From assembly GCF_003339865.1 (NCBI RefSeq), contig NZ_QPKV01000017.1, positions 1 to 45,722 on the forward strand: a DNA stretch of 45,722 nucleotides, written 5' to 3'. The notes beneath the pieces are model-generated. The model saw only the letters and a list, made by a program, of their open reading frames with translations. It was not told the origin of the DNA and did no database searches. Below, in pieces: positions 1 through 8,702 of this stretch (positions are counted from its first letter, which is position 1; every line of letters begins with the position of its first letter). Source of the stretch: Pedobacter chinensis. GTDB lineage: Bacteria > Bacteroidota > Bacteroidia > Sphingobacteriales > Sphingobacteriaceae. Made by a program: the position numbers and the translations under genes.

Positions 1-620
1 AAATCCCCCTATCCGCCTATCGGCACCTTTCCCCTTGAAGGGAAAGGACTCGTAAAAAGAACTTATTGATTTTGGTTTTTCGCATGCTGTTCACTGATGA
101 AAAATTGTTGAAACACTCGTCATTGCGAACTGAAGAAAAGGTATGTGCGTTGGAGTGAAGCAATCTTTCCAATACTGCAATTGGGATTGCATGACAAAAC
201 GGATTGCTTCGTCGTGCCTCCTCGCAATGACGACTTATAGATGAACCTATAAGAGATGCCTGGTTCTGCGCCCTGTTCTCCGGCCTAGGAAATGATGGAA
301 GGATAGGCCGTTGAAACCTGTGCAGTTCCATTCGAATTTGCAGGCACAAAACAGCGGTCAGTCCGATCCTTCATCGGACCTCATCCGCTGTTGCCATTAA
401 AGTTTCGGCGAGCATAGCCGACATCAGTTCCAAGCCTTGATTTTTGGCTACCTTTTTATCAAGAAAAAGGTAGGAGCCCTTCCGGCGGCGAGGAAGCTCC
501 AAAAACTCATTGGCAAAATAGATTGCTTCGTCATACTTCCTCGCAATGACGACTTATAGGAATGATCGGTTTTTGCACCTATAGCGAAAACTTCAAGATT
601 TCCGCCTGCGCGGAAATGAC
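1..620. repeat. Mosaic of interspersed intergenic repeats
   Basis: No gene is supported here. The stretch is a chain of modules that recur elsewhere in the window. Positions 6-56 carry a 'cctatccgcctatcggcacc' module that recurs at 6645-6701 and, reversed, near 15373-15420 and 45448-45497. Positions 119-235 form a long imperfect inverted repeat ending in 'cattgcga' and 'tcgcaatgacg'. Positions 312-406 recur reversed at 45184-45275, positions 430-545 recur near 6420-6545, and 599-625 hold a 'tttccgcctgcgcggaaa' hairpin. Any open frames here are repeat translations. Confidence 0.8.
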
Positions 621-699
621 ACCAGTGTCAAGGTCTTTGCGTCAACACCCGATAACGAGGAATATAAACTGGCAACAGCCAGTTTTATACTCCTACACA

Positions 700-1785
700 T
701 TACACTTTTTTCTTAAAAACCTCCCGTTTTGCCCTTACATATTGATTGGGCCATTCTATATCATCGCCTAAAACTTGTGCGGCATGTGTTGGGAAATAAG
801 CATCACGCAATGATTCACGGGCAATGAAAATTAAATCTGCTTTATCTGATTGAAGAATATCTTCTGCCTGATGAGGATCAATAATAACACCAACGGCACC
901 AGTATAAATTCCAATTTCATTTCTAATTTTATCTGCAAAAGGAACCTGGTAATTTGGTCCGGCAGGAATAAAGGCATCAGGAACATTTCCACCTGATGAG
1001 GTGTCAATTAAATCTACTCCTCTATCTTTTAAAACCGCAGCCAATTGAAGGGAATCATTTTCATTCCATCCATTCTCCGTCCAGTCTGTTGCAGAGATGC
1101 GCACAAACAGCGGTAGATTTTCAGGCCATACAGATTGAATGGCTTCTACCACATCGATTACCAGGCGAATCCGATTTTCAAAGCTCCCGCCATAAACATC
1201 GGTTCGTTTGTTGCTCAGCGGACTAAAAAACTCGTGTAACAAATAACCATGTGCAGCATGAATTTCCACTACTTTATAACCTGCATCCAAAGCTCTTTTT
1301 GCCGCAGCTCTGAAAGCGAAAATAATATCCTGAATTTCAGCAATGCTTAATTCATGTGGCTCAACTTGTCCCTGTTTAAAAGGAATGGGAGATGGACCTA
1401 CAGGCTTCCAGCTGTTTTCTCCACCGGAAATCTGTTCGCCACCCTTCCATGGCACTTCACAACTTGCTTTTCTGCCAGCATGTGCCAGTTGTATACCTGC
1501 AATTGCACCATTTTCGTGAATAAAAGAAACGATTTGTTTTAATTTTGCAATGTGTTCATCTTTCCAGATTCCTAAATCTGCATAGGTAATTCTTCCGTCG
1601 GGAGTAACCGCAGAAGCTTCTTGTATGATTAAACCCGCACCGCCAACAGCGCGGCTTCCTAAGTGAACCAAATGCCAATCGTTGGCGAAACCATCAACAG
1701 CCGAATATTGGCACATTGGCGAGATTACAATTCTATTTTTTAAGGTTACATCCTTTATGGTAAAAGGAGAGAATAATTTCGACAT
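700..1785 (-). CDS. NADH:flavin oxidoreductase, Old Yellow Enzyme family (NamA/YqjM-like)
   Basis: A 361-residue FMN-dependent ene-reductase that would use NAD(P)H to reduce activated C=C bonds in the cytoplasm. The start is set at the ATG at 1785, giving MSKLFSPF, because the family begins with LFSP-type sequence; the ten codons further upstream are probably not translated. Visible hallmarks are the N-terminal substrate and FMN region SPMCQYSA, the QLAHAGRKA motif, the catalytic HAAHGYLLHEFFSPLSN segment, FVRIS in the barrel, and a C-terminal phosphate-binding IFIARESLRD. Length fits the single-domain YqjM class rather than the larger 2,4-dienoyl-CoA reductases. An aldo/keto reductase gene follows upstream on the same strand, separated by a hairpin repeat, so the two are probably separate transcripts. 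The physiological substrate cannot be read from the sequence. Confidence 0.9.
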   Translation of the reverse strand: MSKLFSPFTIKDVTLKNRIVISPMCQYSAVDGFANDWHLVHLGSRAVGGAGLIIQEASAVTPDGRITYADLGIWKDEHIAKLKQIVSFIHENGAIAGIQLAHAGRKASCEVPWKGGEQISGGENSWKPVGPSPIPFKQGQVEPHELSIAEIQDIIFAFRAAAKRALDAGYKVVEIHAAHGYLLHEFFSPLSNKRTDVYGGSFENRIRLVIDVVEAIQSVWPENLPLFVRISATDWTENGWNENDSLQLAAVLKDRGVDLIDTSSGGNVPDAFIPAGPNYQVPFADKIRNEIGIYTGAVGVIIDPHQAEDILQSDKADLIFIARESLRDAYFPTHAAQVLGDDIEWPNQYVRAKREVFKKKV

Positions 1786-1798
1786 ATATTGTTTGTTT

Positions 1799-1885
1799 AA
1801 CCGCAAAAGACACAAAGTTTTTTCGCAAAGAAATAAAAGACCTTAGCCTCTGTGTACTTTGCGCATTCCTTCTTTTCTTTGCGGT
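1799..1885. repeat. Hairpin repeat of the 'accgcaaag...ctttgcggt' family
   Basis: The gap between two minus-strand genes starts with 'aaccgcaaaagacacaaag' and ends with 'cttttctttgcggtt', forming a long imperfect inverted repeat. The same words build the two large hairpins at 10258-10697, so this is a shorter member of that family. It may terminate or stabilise transcripts, but no clear T-run follows the stem. Confidence 0.6.
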
Positions 1886-1891
1886 TGAATA

Positions 1892-2881
1892 TTAAAAACC
1901 TGCGTTTTTCAATTCAGTATTGATCAACTCAATTTCTTCAGCACTTAACTTTACATTAATTGCCTCTGCATTCTGGATTGATTGTTTCTCATTTCTGGCA
2001 CCAACAAGTGCAATGGTAATGCCTGGCCGTTCCACCGTCCAACGTAAAACCAACTGTGATAAAGTGGCATTTTTTTCATCAGCCAAAGGTTTAATTTTAG
2101 CTAGAAATGCATTCGTTTTTTCGATACTTTCGGGTGTAAAGAATTTACTTCCCTGGCGATGATCTCCTTCTTCAAATTTATAGCCAGCAGTCATTTTACC
2201 CGTTAACAAGCCTCTTTCCATAGGACTATAAGCTAAAACAGCTTTATTTTTTTCGATGCAATAAGGAACAGTTTCATCTTCTACGCCACGGTTTACCATG
2301 CTAAAAGGAATCTGGTTGGAAACGATTTCCAAAGTTTGATCGGCCTCTTTTAATTGCGCTGCATTGTAATTGCAAACCCCTGCATAACGAACCTTTCCTT
2401 GTTCAATTAATCGGCCAACGGCCTCGAAAGTTTCACTAATTGGTGTAGTGAGGTCTGGCCAATGGATTTGATACAAATCGATATAATCAGTTCCTAAACG
2501 CTTTAAAGATTGCTCACATTCATAAATCACACTTTCTTTGCCGGCATATTTATAAACATCAATATCCTGACCATTATTGTTTTTGGATTTCATTGCCAAT
2601 TCGCCTTTGGCTAAATCCCAGCGCATTCCAAATTTTGTTACAATCTGGAGTTTATCTCTGGAAATTCCTTTGATGGCATCGCCAACAATTTCTTCGCTAT
2701 CGCCTTGCCCGTAAATGGGTGCAGTATCAATTGAAGTGACACCTAAATCGTAACCTGCCTTTATAGCATTAATGGCATCGTTTCTGTCGGTGCTTCCCCA
2801 CATCCAACCGCCAGCTGCCCAGGCACCGAAAGTGATTACTGATAGTTCTAAATCCGAATTTCCAATTTTTCTGTATTCCAT
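1892..2881 (-). CDS. Aldo/keto reductase
   Basis: A 329-residue NADPH-dependent aldo/keto reductase of the TIM-barrel superfamily, predicted cytoplasmic. The start MEYRKIGNSDLELS is the typical opening strand. SIDTAPIYGQGDSEEIVGDA contains the catalytic Asp and Tyr, and VTKFG the catalytic Lys. YIDLYQIHWPD gives the conserved His region, YAGVCNYNAAQL the SN-type loop, and LVGARNEKQ the C-terminal cofactor-binding motif. The subgroup resembles YhdN/PdxI-like general stress or sugar-aldehyde reductases, but the substrate is not determinable. It ends seven bases into the flank of the hairpin repeat. The DoxX gene upstream ends only two bases before this start, so the two are very probably co-transcribed. 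Confidence 0.92.
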   Translation of the reverse strand: MEYRKIGNSDLELSVITFGAWAAGGWMWGSTDRNDAINAIKAGYDLGVTSIDTAPIYGQGDSEEIVGDAIKGISRDKLQIVTKFGMRWDLAKGELAMKSKNNNGQDIDVYKYAGKESVIYECEQSLKRLGTDYIDLYQIHWPDLTTPISETFEAVGRLIEQGKVRYAGVCNYNAAQLKEADQTLEIVSNQIPFSMVNRGVEDETVPYCIEKNKAVLAYSPMERGLLTGKMTAGYKFEEGDHRQGSKFFTPESIEKTNAFLAKIKPLADEKNATLSQLVLRWTVERPGITIALVGARNEKQSIQNAEAINVKLSAEEIELINTELKNAGF

Positions 2882-2883
2882 AA

Positions 2884-3279
2884 TTATTTTTTAATAATGT
2901 GATCAACTGCGTAGCTATTTAGCGGCAGGTAAGCTAATAAGACCGATAAAAATGCGACATGAATAAGCTGAGAAGGTAAAGCTTCCCAGTTTTCAATCAA
3001 GGTTGTTCCAAAAATCAGCATCAAAGAAATTAAACCGGCAAGTAATAAGCCTTGCCTGGTAAATAACCCTAAAATGATCAGTGTTCCGGCAATAAACTCA
3101 GCAAAGGGTAAAATGTAGCTGAAGGGAATAACCAGGACTTCGGGTAAAAATGATTTGGAAAACTGTCCGGTCATCCAATGGCTAAAATTGGCAAGCTTCG
3201 GTAAACGAACCAAACCATGTCCGAAAAAACTCAAACCAATTGCCAATCTGCTCATCAGGTACGCCCAGTTCTTATCCAT
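2884..3279 (-). CDS. DoxX family membrane protein
   Basis: A 131-residue integral membrane protein of the DoxX/SURF4-like superfamily. Four hydrophobic segments can be seen, about residues 7-25, 47-68, 74-92 and 102-122. The first contains the characteristic RLAIGLSFFGHGLVRL, and the loop before helix 2 has the usual PEVLV...FAEFIAGTLIILG pattern. The family is linked to respiratory or thiosulfate:quinone oxidoreductase subunits and to redox stress, but most members have no assigned reaction. It is the first gene of a tight two-gene unit with the downstream aldo/keto reductase (two-base gap), which fits a shared redox role. The start ATG at 3279 follows an A-rich leader (agataaaaaaa). Confidence 0.85.
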   Translation of the reverse strand: MDKNWAYLMSRLAIGLSFFGHGLVRLPKLANFSHWMTGQFSKSFLPEVLVIPFSYILPFAEFIAGTLIILGLFTRQGLLLAGLISLMLIFGTTLIENWEALPSQLIHVAFLSVLLAYLPLNSYAVDHIIKK

Positions 3280-3414
3280 TTTTTTTATCTGGTTTTTCTA
3301 CAAACATACAATCCGAATGTTAAGGATGTTTTAATGCAACAGATATTAAACTCAGATTTTACAAAGAGGTTATAAAAAATATTTGTGGGATTGCCTTTTC
3401 AAATTTTAATAAGG

Positions 3415-4905
3415 TTATTTAGTTTGGTATCGATTGATGAATGATACTGATTTCTTTATATCATCAGCCAATATTCGATCGGCATCATTAAAGCTCACGG
3501 CCTTTCTATAAGCCGAAACAACCTTTTCAATTTCAGATGATGATTTTAGCGGTTTTCTTAAATCCAAAGCCTGCGTAGCAGTTAAAAGTTCAATAGCCAG
3601 AATATTCTCTAGGTTTTTAACCACCCGCAAGCATTTTGTAGCACCATTTGCGCCCATGCTCACATGATCTTCCTGCCCGTTACTGCTTACAATACTGTCG
3701 ACTGAAGAAGGAGTGCAAAGCTGTTTATTTTCACTTACAATTGATGCTGCGGTGTATTGAGTAATCATCAGGCCAGAATTCAGTCCGGCATCTTTAATGA
3801 GAAATGGCGGCAAATTTCTTTGTCCTGAAATCAATTGAAAAACCCTTCTTTCTGAAATAGAACCCAGTTCGGCCAAGGCAATGCATAGAAAATCTAAGCT
3901 CAGGGCAAGTGGTTGTCCGTGGAAATTTCCCGCAGAAATAATGCGATCTTCATCTGGAAAAACATTAGGATTATCTGTTACCGAATTAATCTCGGTTTCA
4001 AAAACTGAGCATACATAAGCTATCGCATCTTTGCTCGCTCCATGTACTTGCGGAACGCAACGGAACGAGTAAGGATCTTGCGTTTGTTTTCCTCCGCAGG
4101 CAATGAGTTCGCTCCCGCTTAATAAATCCTTTATTTTTTTTGCAGTTTCCAACTGCCCCTTGTGCGGTCTGATTTCATGACTTAAACGATCAAAAGGATC
4201 TATTCTACAATCAAAGGCATCGATGGAAATTGCGGCTATTACATCAGCCCAATTACTGAGGTTTTGAGTTTTCGATAAAATATGAACACCATAAGCACTC
4301 ATAAACTGTGTGCCGTTTATTAAAGCCAAACCTTCCTTTGAATGAAGAGACAATGGATGCCAGTTCAGCTGTGCATAAAGATCAGCGGTTTTGAGTTTCT
4401 TCCCATTGTAATTAACCTCGCCTTCACCGATTAATGGCAATGCCAAATGTGCCAACGGTGCTAAATCGCCAGAGGCACCTAAAGAGCCCTGCGTGTAAAC
4501 AACTGGTAAAATATCATGATTATAAAAATCCACTAACCGTTGTACAGTTTGCAATGCAATGGCTGAATAACCATAGCTCAGCGATTGAATTTTCAATAGC
4601 AACATTAACTTTACAATCTCCGCAGGTACCTCTTCGCCGGTTCCGCAAGCATGAGAAAGCAGCAAATTATGTTGCAGTTTGGTTAAATTTTCGTCTTCCA
4701 CCTTAACATTCTGCAAGTAACCAAAGCCTGTATTTATTCCATATACAGGTTCATTATGTTGCTTTAATTTGTTGTCAAGATAGTTTCTGCATTTTTCAAT
4801 GCGTTCAGTGGCAACGGCATTTAATGCAATTGATTTATTCTTTGAAATGATCTCTGTTAAAACGTCCAGTGTTAAAGGTTGTTCGCTAATATGAAAAACG
4901 GGCAT
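3415..4905 (-). CDS. hutH: Histidine ammonia-lyase
   Basis: A cytoplasmic lyase converting L-histidine to urocanate and ammonia, the first step of histidine degradation. The MIO cofactor triad Ala-Ser-Gly is in GSLGASGDLAPL, residues about 144-146 from the chosen start. YGINTGFG near the N terminus and GNFHGQPLA, QEDHVSMG and NLENILAIELL in the C-terminal helical bundle are all characteristic. The start is set at the ATG at 4905 (MPVFHIS), giving 496 residues. A TTG nine codons further up would overlap a TACTTTTG box at 4930-4937 that matches the Bacteroidota -7 element, so the ATG is preferred. The other hut genes are absent from this window, which is common in this phylum. A divergent hydrolase gene starts 90 bases away. 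Confidence 0.95.
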   Translation of the reverse strand: MPVFHISEQPLTLDVLTEIISKNKSIALNAVATERIEKCRNYLDNKLKQHNEPVYGINTGFGYLQNVKVEDENLTKLQHNLLLSHACGTGEEVPAEIVKLMLLLKIQSLSYGYSAIALQTVQRLVDFYNHDILPVVYTQGSLGASGDLAPLAHLALPLIGEGEVNYNGKKLKTADLYAQLNWHPLSLHSKEGLALINGTQFMSAYGVHILSKTQNLSNWADVIAAISIDAFDCRIDPFDRLSHEIRPHKGQLETAKKIKDLLSGSELIACGGKQTQDPYSFRCVPQVHGASKDAIAYVCSVFETEINSVTDNPNVFPDEDRIISAGNFHGQPLALSLDFLCIALAELGSISERRVFQLISGQRNLPPFLIKDAGLNSGLMITQYTAASIVSENKQLCTPSSVDSIVSSNGQEDHVSMGANGATKCLRVVKNLENILAIELLTATQALDLRKPLKSSSEIEKVVSAYRKAVSFNDADRILADDIKKSVSFINRYQTK

Positions 4906-4929
4906 GGTTTTTAATTCTATTTGGTTGGT

Positions 4930-4937
4930 CAAAAGTA
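4930..4937 (-). promoter_or_regulatory. Candidate -7 promoter box for hutH
   Basis: On the minus strand the bases read TACTTTTG, which fits the Bacteroidota TAnnTTTG element and lies 25 bases before the chosen ATG of hutH. No convincing -33 TTG is seen at the usual distance, so the call is tentative. Confidence 0.35.
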
Positions 4938-4995
4938 TAAATAAGTATTAAATTAGTCGGATTAGCTATCAACAATAGCACTAAATAATTTTAAC

Positions 4996-5982
4996 ATGAA
5001 GAGATTTCTCCTTTTACTTGCTGTTTCACTGTTTCTTTTAACGTCTTCAAAAGCGCAAAAAATTGATACGCTTTCCATTAATCTGGAAAATGTAAAATAC
5101 CCTTACCCTGTTAAATTTTTGCCGATAACCACAGCGGGACAAGATATTAAAATGGCTTATATGGATGTGGCACCAACTAAAACGGCAAATGGGAAAACAG
5201 CCATTTTATTTCATGGGAAAAACTTTGGTGGTTACTATTGGGGAAATGTGATCAAGGCGCTGACTGATATTGGCTATCGGGTAATTGTACCTGATCAAAT
5301 TGGTTTCGGGAAATCATCAAAACCCTTCATCCATTATAGTTTTCATCAAATGGCCGCCTGGAATAAAAAGTTGTTGGATACTTTAGGCATCCAGAAAACA
5401 GTTGTTTTAGGCCATAGCATGGGTGGAATGTTAGCTACCCGCTTCGCATTGCTTTATCCTGAAAAAACTGAAAAATTACTGCTCGAAAATCCAATAGGAC
5501 TGGAAGATTATAAAACTTTCGTACCCTATGTTAATACGGCTCAACAATATCAAACCGAGTTAAAAACCACTGCCGAAAGTGTTCGGAAATATTACCAAAG
5601 CTCTTATTTTACTTATTGGAAACCTGAGTACGAATACCTGGTTAACATTGCCGGAGGAGTTACTTTCAGTGTCGACTATCCACGTTGGGCAATGGTGGCT
5701 GCCATGACTTTTACCATGATTTATGAGCAACCTGTTGTTTACGAATTCCAGAATTTGAAAGTGCCAACGGTTTTGTTCATTGGCAAGGAAGATAAAACCA
5801 TAGTCGGAAAAGGGCTTTTAACTCCAGATCAGCAAGTTTTACACGGCCAGTACAGGTTTTTGGGCAGGCAAACTGCCGCAAAAATTCCCGGAGCAAAAAT
5901 CATTGAATTTGAGGCCTGCGGACATATTCCACATATCGAAATTCCTACGGAGTTTTTAGTTGCACTTACCGGAAGTTTGTAA
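4996..5982 (+). CDS. Exported alpha/beta hydrolase
   Basis: A 328-residue hydrolase with an N-terminal Sec signal peptide (hydrophobic residues about 4-16, likely cleavage after SSKA at residue 20), so it should act in the periplasm or at the surface. The mature part is a classic alpha/beta-hydrolase: the oxyanion region LFHGKNFGGYYW, then DQIGFGKSSKP, then the nucleophile elbow VVLGHSMGG with Ser141. The acid is probably the Asp in FIGKEDKTIVG near 265, and the His lies in ACGHIPHIE near 309. This complete triad suggests an active esterase, epoxide hydrolase or related enzyme; the substrate cannot be told. It is divergent from hutH, and no gene follows downstream for 0.9 kb. Confidence 0.9.
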   Translation: MKRFLLLLAVSLFLLTSSKAQKIDTLSINLENVKYPYPVKFLPITTAGQDIKMAYMDVAPTKTANGKTAILFHGKNFGGYYWGNVIKALTDIGYRVIVPDQIGFGKSSKPFIHYSFHQMAAWNKKLLDTLGIQKTVVLGHSMGGMLATRFALLYPEKTEKLLLENPIGLEDYKTFVPYVNTAQQYQTELKTTAESVRKYYQSSYFTYWKPEYEYLVNIAGGVTFSVDYPRWAMVAAMTFTMIYEQPVVYEFQNLKVPTVLFIGKEDKTIVGKGLLTPDQQVLHGQYRFLGRQTAAKIPGAKIIEFEACGHIPHIEIPTEFLVALTGSL

Positions 5983-6890
5983 GATCCGTTGTCATGGCGA
6001 GGCAGAACGACGGGAATCAATAACTCGTGGTAGGTTTTGATAACATGCTGTTGCCATTGAGGGTTAAGACAAATTTTGTTGAAACACTCGTCATTGCGAA
6101 CGGAAGAAAAAGGATGTGCGTTGGAGTGAAGCAATCTTAATACTGCAATTGGGATTGCATTGGTTAAACAGATTGCTTAGTTGTGCCTCCTCAGCAATGA
6201 CGACTTATAGATGAACCTATAAGAGATGCCTGGTTCTGCGCCCTGTCCTCCGGCATAGGAAATGATGGAAGGAGAAAACGTTAAAGCTTTTGCAGAAATG
6301 TTAATGCTACCACTGCTCAAGGCAGCGCGAACGCCCGATTTTTCTTCGGGCCTTGTGCTTCCGATCTAAAAGCTTTGACATTAATAAATAGCTCCCTCCC
6401 TTTAAGGGGAGGGCTGGGGAGGGGGCCAAGCCTTGACTTTTGTTAAACTTTGTGTCAAGACAAAGTTTAGAGCCCTTCCGGCGGCGAGGAAGCTCAAAAA
6501 ACTCATTGGCAAAACAGATTGCTTCGTCGTGCCTCGTAGCAATGACGATGGAATGGAACAAAACCACCCCTGCCAACGCACCACCCTTCACACCCCCTCC
6601 TTAAAACAAGGAGGGGAATCTCCCCTCCTTGCGTATCAGTACCCCCTATCCGCCTATCGGCACCTTTCCCCTTGAAGGGAAAGGACTCGTAAAAAGAACT
6701 GGTTGCCAAATCCACCCTCAACCCAATAGCGACAGCCAAACAGCGAAAGCTTTAAGGTTTCCGCCTGCGTGGAAATGACACCAGTGTGCTATGCTCCTTG
6801 CGTAAAACAAATTTCTGTTACGCATTCTCCGGCACAGGAAACGCCAATAATCTTTTAAAAACTTCTAGACGATACCAGGATACAGAAACT
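5983..6890. repeat. Intergenic repeat mosaic
   Basis: About 0.9 kb without a credible gene. In order: a 'cattgcgaac...cgaagcaatc' inverted-repeat module (6085-6210), a module shared with 240-300 (6207-6270), a 'gctccctccctttaagggga' module (6388-6425), the 'cccttccggcggcgaggaag' module (6472-6550), a 'ccctccttaaaacaaggagg' module (6594-6625), the 'cctatccgcctatcggcacc' module (6645-6701) and a 'tttccgcctgcgtggaaa' hairpin near 6759. All recur at the window ends or at 15.2-15.5 kb. Confidence 0.8.
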
Positions 6891-6895
6891 TAAAA

Positions 6896-7795
6896 TCACT
6901 GAATCTCTTTACCTGTTATTTTATTAATACCTTGCAGTTCAAAATCAATAACTTGTCCCTGGGCAGTCATTGTGCCGGCCAAACTCATTCTCAAATGACT
7001 TTTTAGTATTAAACCTGTTTTGATGTCCAGTTCAGCATCGCCTGAATTGGTGCCTGTTAAATTGGTTTCCATCTTGTTCCCCATTGTTTCAAAGTTGCCT
7101 TTAGAAATCAATGTACCTGCAATATTCAGGTATGCAACGCCATCTTTAACTGCTTTCAGGGTATATTTTGTAATGGTTTCAATTGGCATTGTCATCTGCA
7201 TCCTGGTATCAACTGTCCAGCTGTCACCAATCTTTACCGGTTTATCAGGATAGATTTTTAGCGATGATTCCATCGTTTGTTTCATCCCTTCGGTATTAAA
7301 TTGCTTAGCCAATGAAGCCTTTAAACTATTAACAACAGCCGAATCTTTAGACATCTTTGAGGCCATTAATGTAAGCATTTGATCAATACCGATTAATGAC
7401 CTGATTGTTCCGTTCGGCTCCATCACCATGCGAAAAGCCGCACCCTTTATTCCCCGAAATGGATTTTGTTTGGTCGTATCCGGATCATTTGAATCCATAG
7501 ACATGGTGTTGCCCATTGCCGATGATGTCATAAAAATCCGGTTGTAGATCACTTCTATATCTTTCTCCAGATTATCTCCGTTACGAATATCGAAAGTGTA
7601 ATCAGTACCTATGTTTTGCTTCAGGTTTATTTTCTGACCACTAATGGTTTGATTGATGATTTGATCAGAAACCATAGAGAAATCATATTTCTTACCAATT
7701 GGCAGGTTTTGTTTTAACACATAGGTTTTCTGGGCGAAAGCGTTTACTGAAACCAGCAAAAACGAAAATAGAATTAATAATTTAGCTGATTTCAT
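6896..7795 (-). CDS. Secreted DUF6263-like protein
   Basis: A 299-residue protein with a clear Sec signal peptide (MKSAKLLILFSFLLVSVNAFA, cleavage before QKT), so it is periplasmic, surface-located or secreted. The mature chain starts YVLKQNLPIGKKYDF and contains conserved-looking pieces GDSWTVDT and GLILKSHLRMSLAGTM, the pattern of DUF6263-type proteins common in Bacteroidota. These are predicted beta-rich and have no known activity. There are no cysteines that would mark a lipoprotein and no catalytic motif. The metallopeptidase gene upstream ends 27 bases before this start, so they may share a transcript. Assignment to the family is from remembered pattern. Confidence 0.75.
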   Translation of the reverse strand: MKSAKLLILFSFLLVSVNAFAQKTYVLKQNLPIGKKYDFSMVSDQIINQTISGQKINLKQNIGTDYTFDIRNGDNLEKDIEVIYNRIFMTSSAMGNTMSMDSNDPDTTKQNPFRGIKGAAFRMVMEPNGTIRSLIGIDQMLTLMASKMSKDSAVVNSLKASLAKQFNTEGMKQTMESSLKIYPDKPVKIGDSWTVDTRMQMTMPIETITKYTLKAVKDGVAYLNIAGTLISKGNFETMGNKMETNLTGTNSGDAELDIKTGLILKSHLRMSLAGTMTAQGQVIDFELQGINKITGKEIQ

Positions 7796-7822
7796 AGAGC
7801 AATGATGTTATTGTGAATACTA

Positions 7823-8596
7823 TTATTTGGCAGGTTGTTGTGCAAATATGCGGCTTAACTGATGGTATAAATCCGGGTGTTTATCTTTTAAAAGATCTGG
7901 TTTCTCGAAGAAATATTCTGATACCACGGCAAAAAATTCTGCTTCACTGGTAATGGCATAGGGATTAATATCAGATTTGTTATCTTCTATTTTTTCCATT
8001 TCTTCATGCATCATCTTAATCCAGGGGTAGGTATATTCGTGCGCCATCAAATTTTCGGGAACGCCATCTGTTGCACCATCAGATTTATCTAACAGGTGTA
8101 CAAATTCGTGAATGGCTGTGTTTTCTTTGCCTGCACTTTTAGAGAATCCATGTCGCAGGGCTGACCGTGATAAAATCATCTGTCCGTTCATGTAGCCACT
8201 GCCAACCATTCCCATAATGCTTCTTTCGCCACCTTCAAACTGAAAGTCTTTATCAAAAGTATCGGGATATAATAATACGCTGCTCAGATTTTTATATTGC
8301 CAATCTGCAAAACCGAAAATTGGGATAACAGCACTTGAAGCAATCAGAAGTTCATCAAGGGTGGTCATTTCCAGGCCTACAGGCTCAATCCTTACCGTGG
8401 CAAAAAATTCTGCCACCTTTTGTTCAAACCTTAATTTATCTGTCGAATCCAAATGATGGTAATAGCTTACATAATCATCCAGAATTTTTTTATCTGTATC
8501 TGTTAACGGATCAATTTTAGGCTTCTTTTTTTTCAGAATCAGGTAAAGTGCAATTAAAAAAATTGGGATCAGGTAAGCGAATGGCAGCGAATTCAT
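7823..8596 (-). CDS. Zinc-dependent peptidase, M90/MtfA-like
   Basis: A 257-residue protein of the MtfA (M90) metallopeptidase family. A single N-terminal hydrophobic segment (residues about 5-21, followed by KKKKPK) should anchor it in the inner membrane with the catalytic domain in the cytoplasm; E. coli MtfA lacks this anchor. The zinc site is HEFVH (residues 163-167), followed by LLDKSDGATDG, and a second conserved block is EAEFFAVVSEYFFEKP, whose Glu residues would complete the site. In E. coli MtfA responds to the glucose regulator Mlc, but no Mlc-type gene is visible here. The gene is followed closely by the DUF6263-like gene on the same strand. Confidence 0.85.
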   Translation of the reverse strand: MNSLPFAYLIPIFLIALYLILKKKKPKIDPLTDTDKKILDDYVSYYHHLDSTDKLRFEQKVAEFFATVRIEPVGLEMTTLDELLIASSAVIPIFGFADWQYKNLSSVLLYPDTFDKDFQFEGGERSIMGMVGSGYMNGQMILSRSALRHGFSKSAGKENTAIHEFVHLLDKSDGATDGVPENLMAHEYTYPWIKMMHEEMEKIEDNKSDINPYAITSEAEFFAVVSEYFFEKPDLLKDKHPDLYHQLSRIFAQQPAK

Positions 8597-8702
8597 ATTG
8601 GTAATTTGTGAACGGATGAACTTAAGATAATTAATGCTTCAGTACAGATTATATATTATAAGCGTATAAAACTTACACGCCTTTTAACCATCGATTAAAC
8701 CA

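Noticed and set aside
562..771. A 69-codon plus-strand frame
   Set aside because: It overlaps the 3' end of the Old Yellow Enzyme gene and the repeat modules, and its translation has no family features.
6307..6739. Several overlapping frames of 60-94 codons in the repeat mosaic
   Set aside because: They translate the interspersed repeats, which give similar peptides at 45005-45271 and 45382-45705, and overlap each other on both strands.
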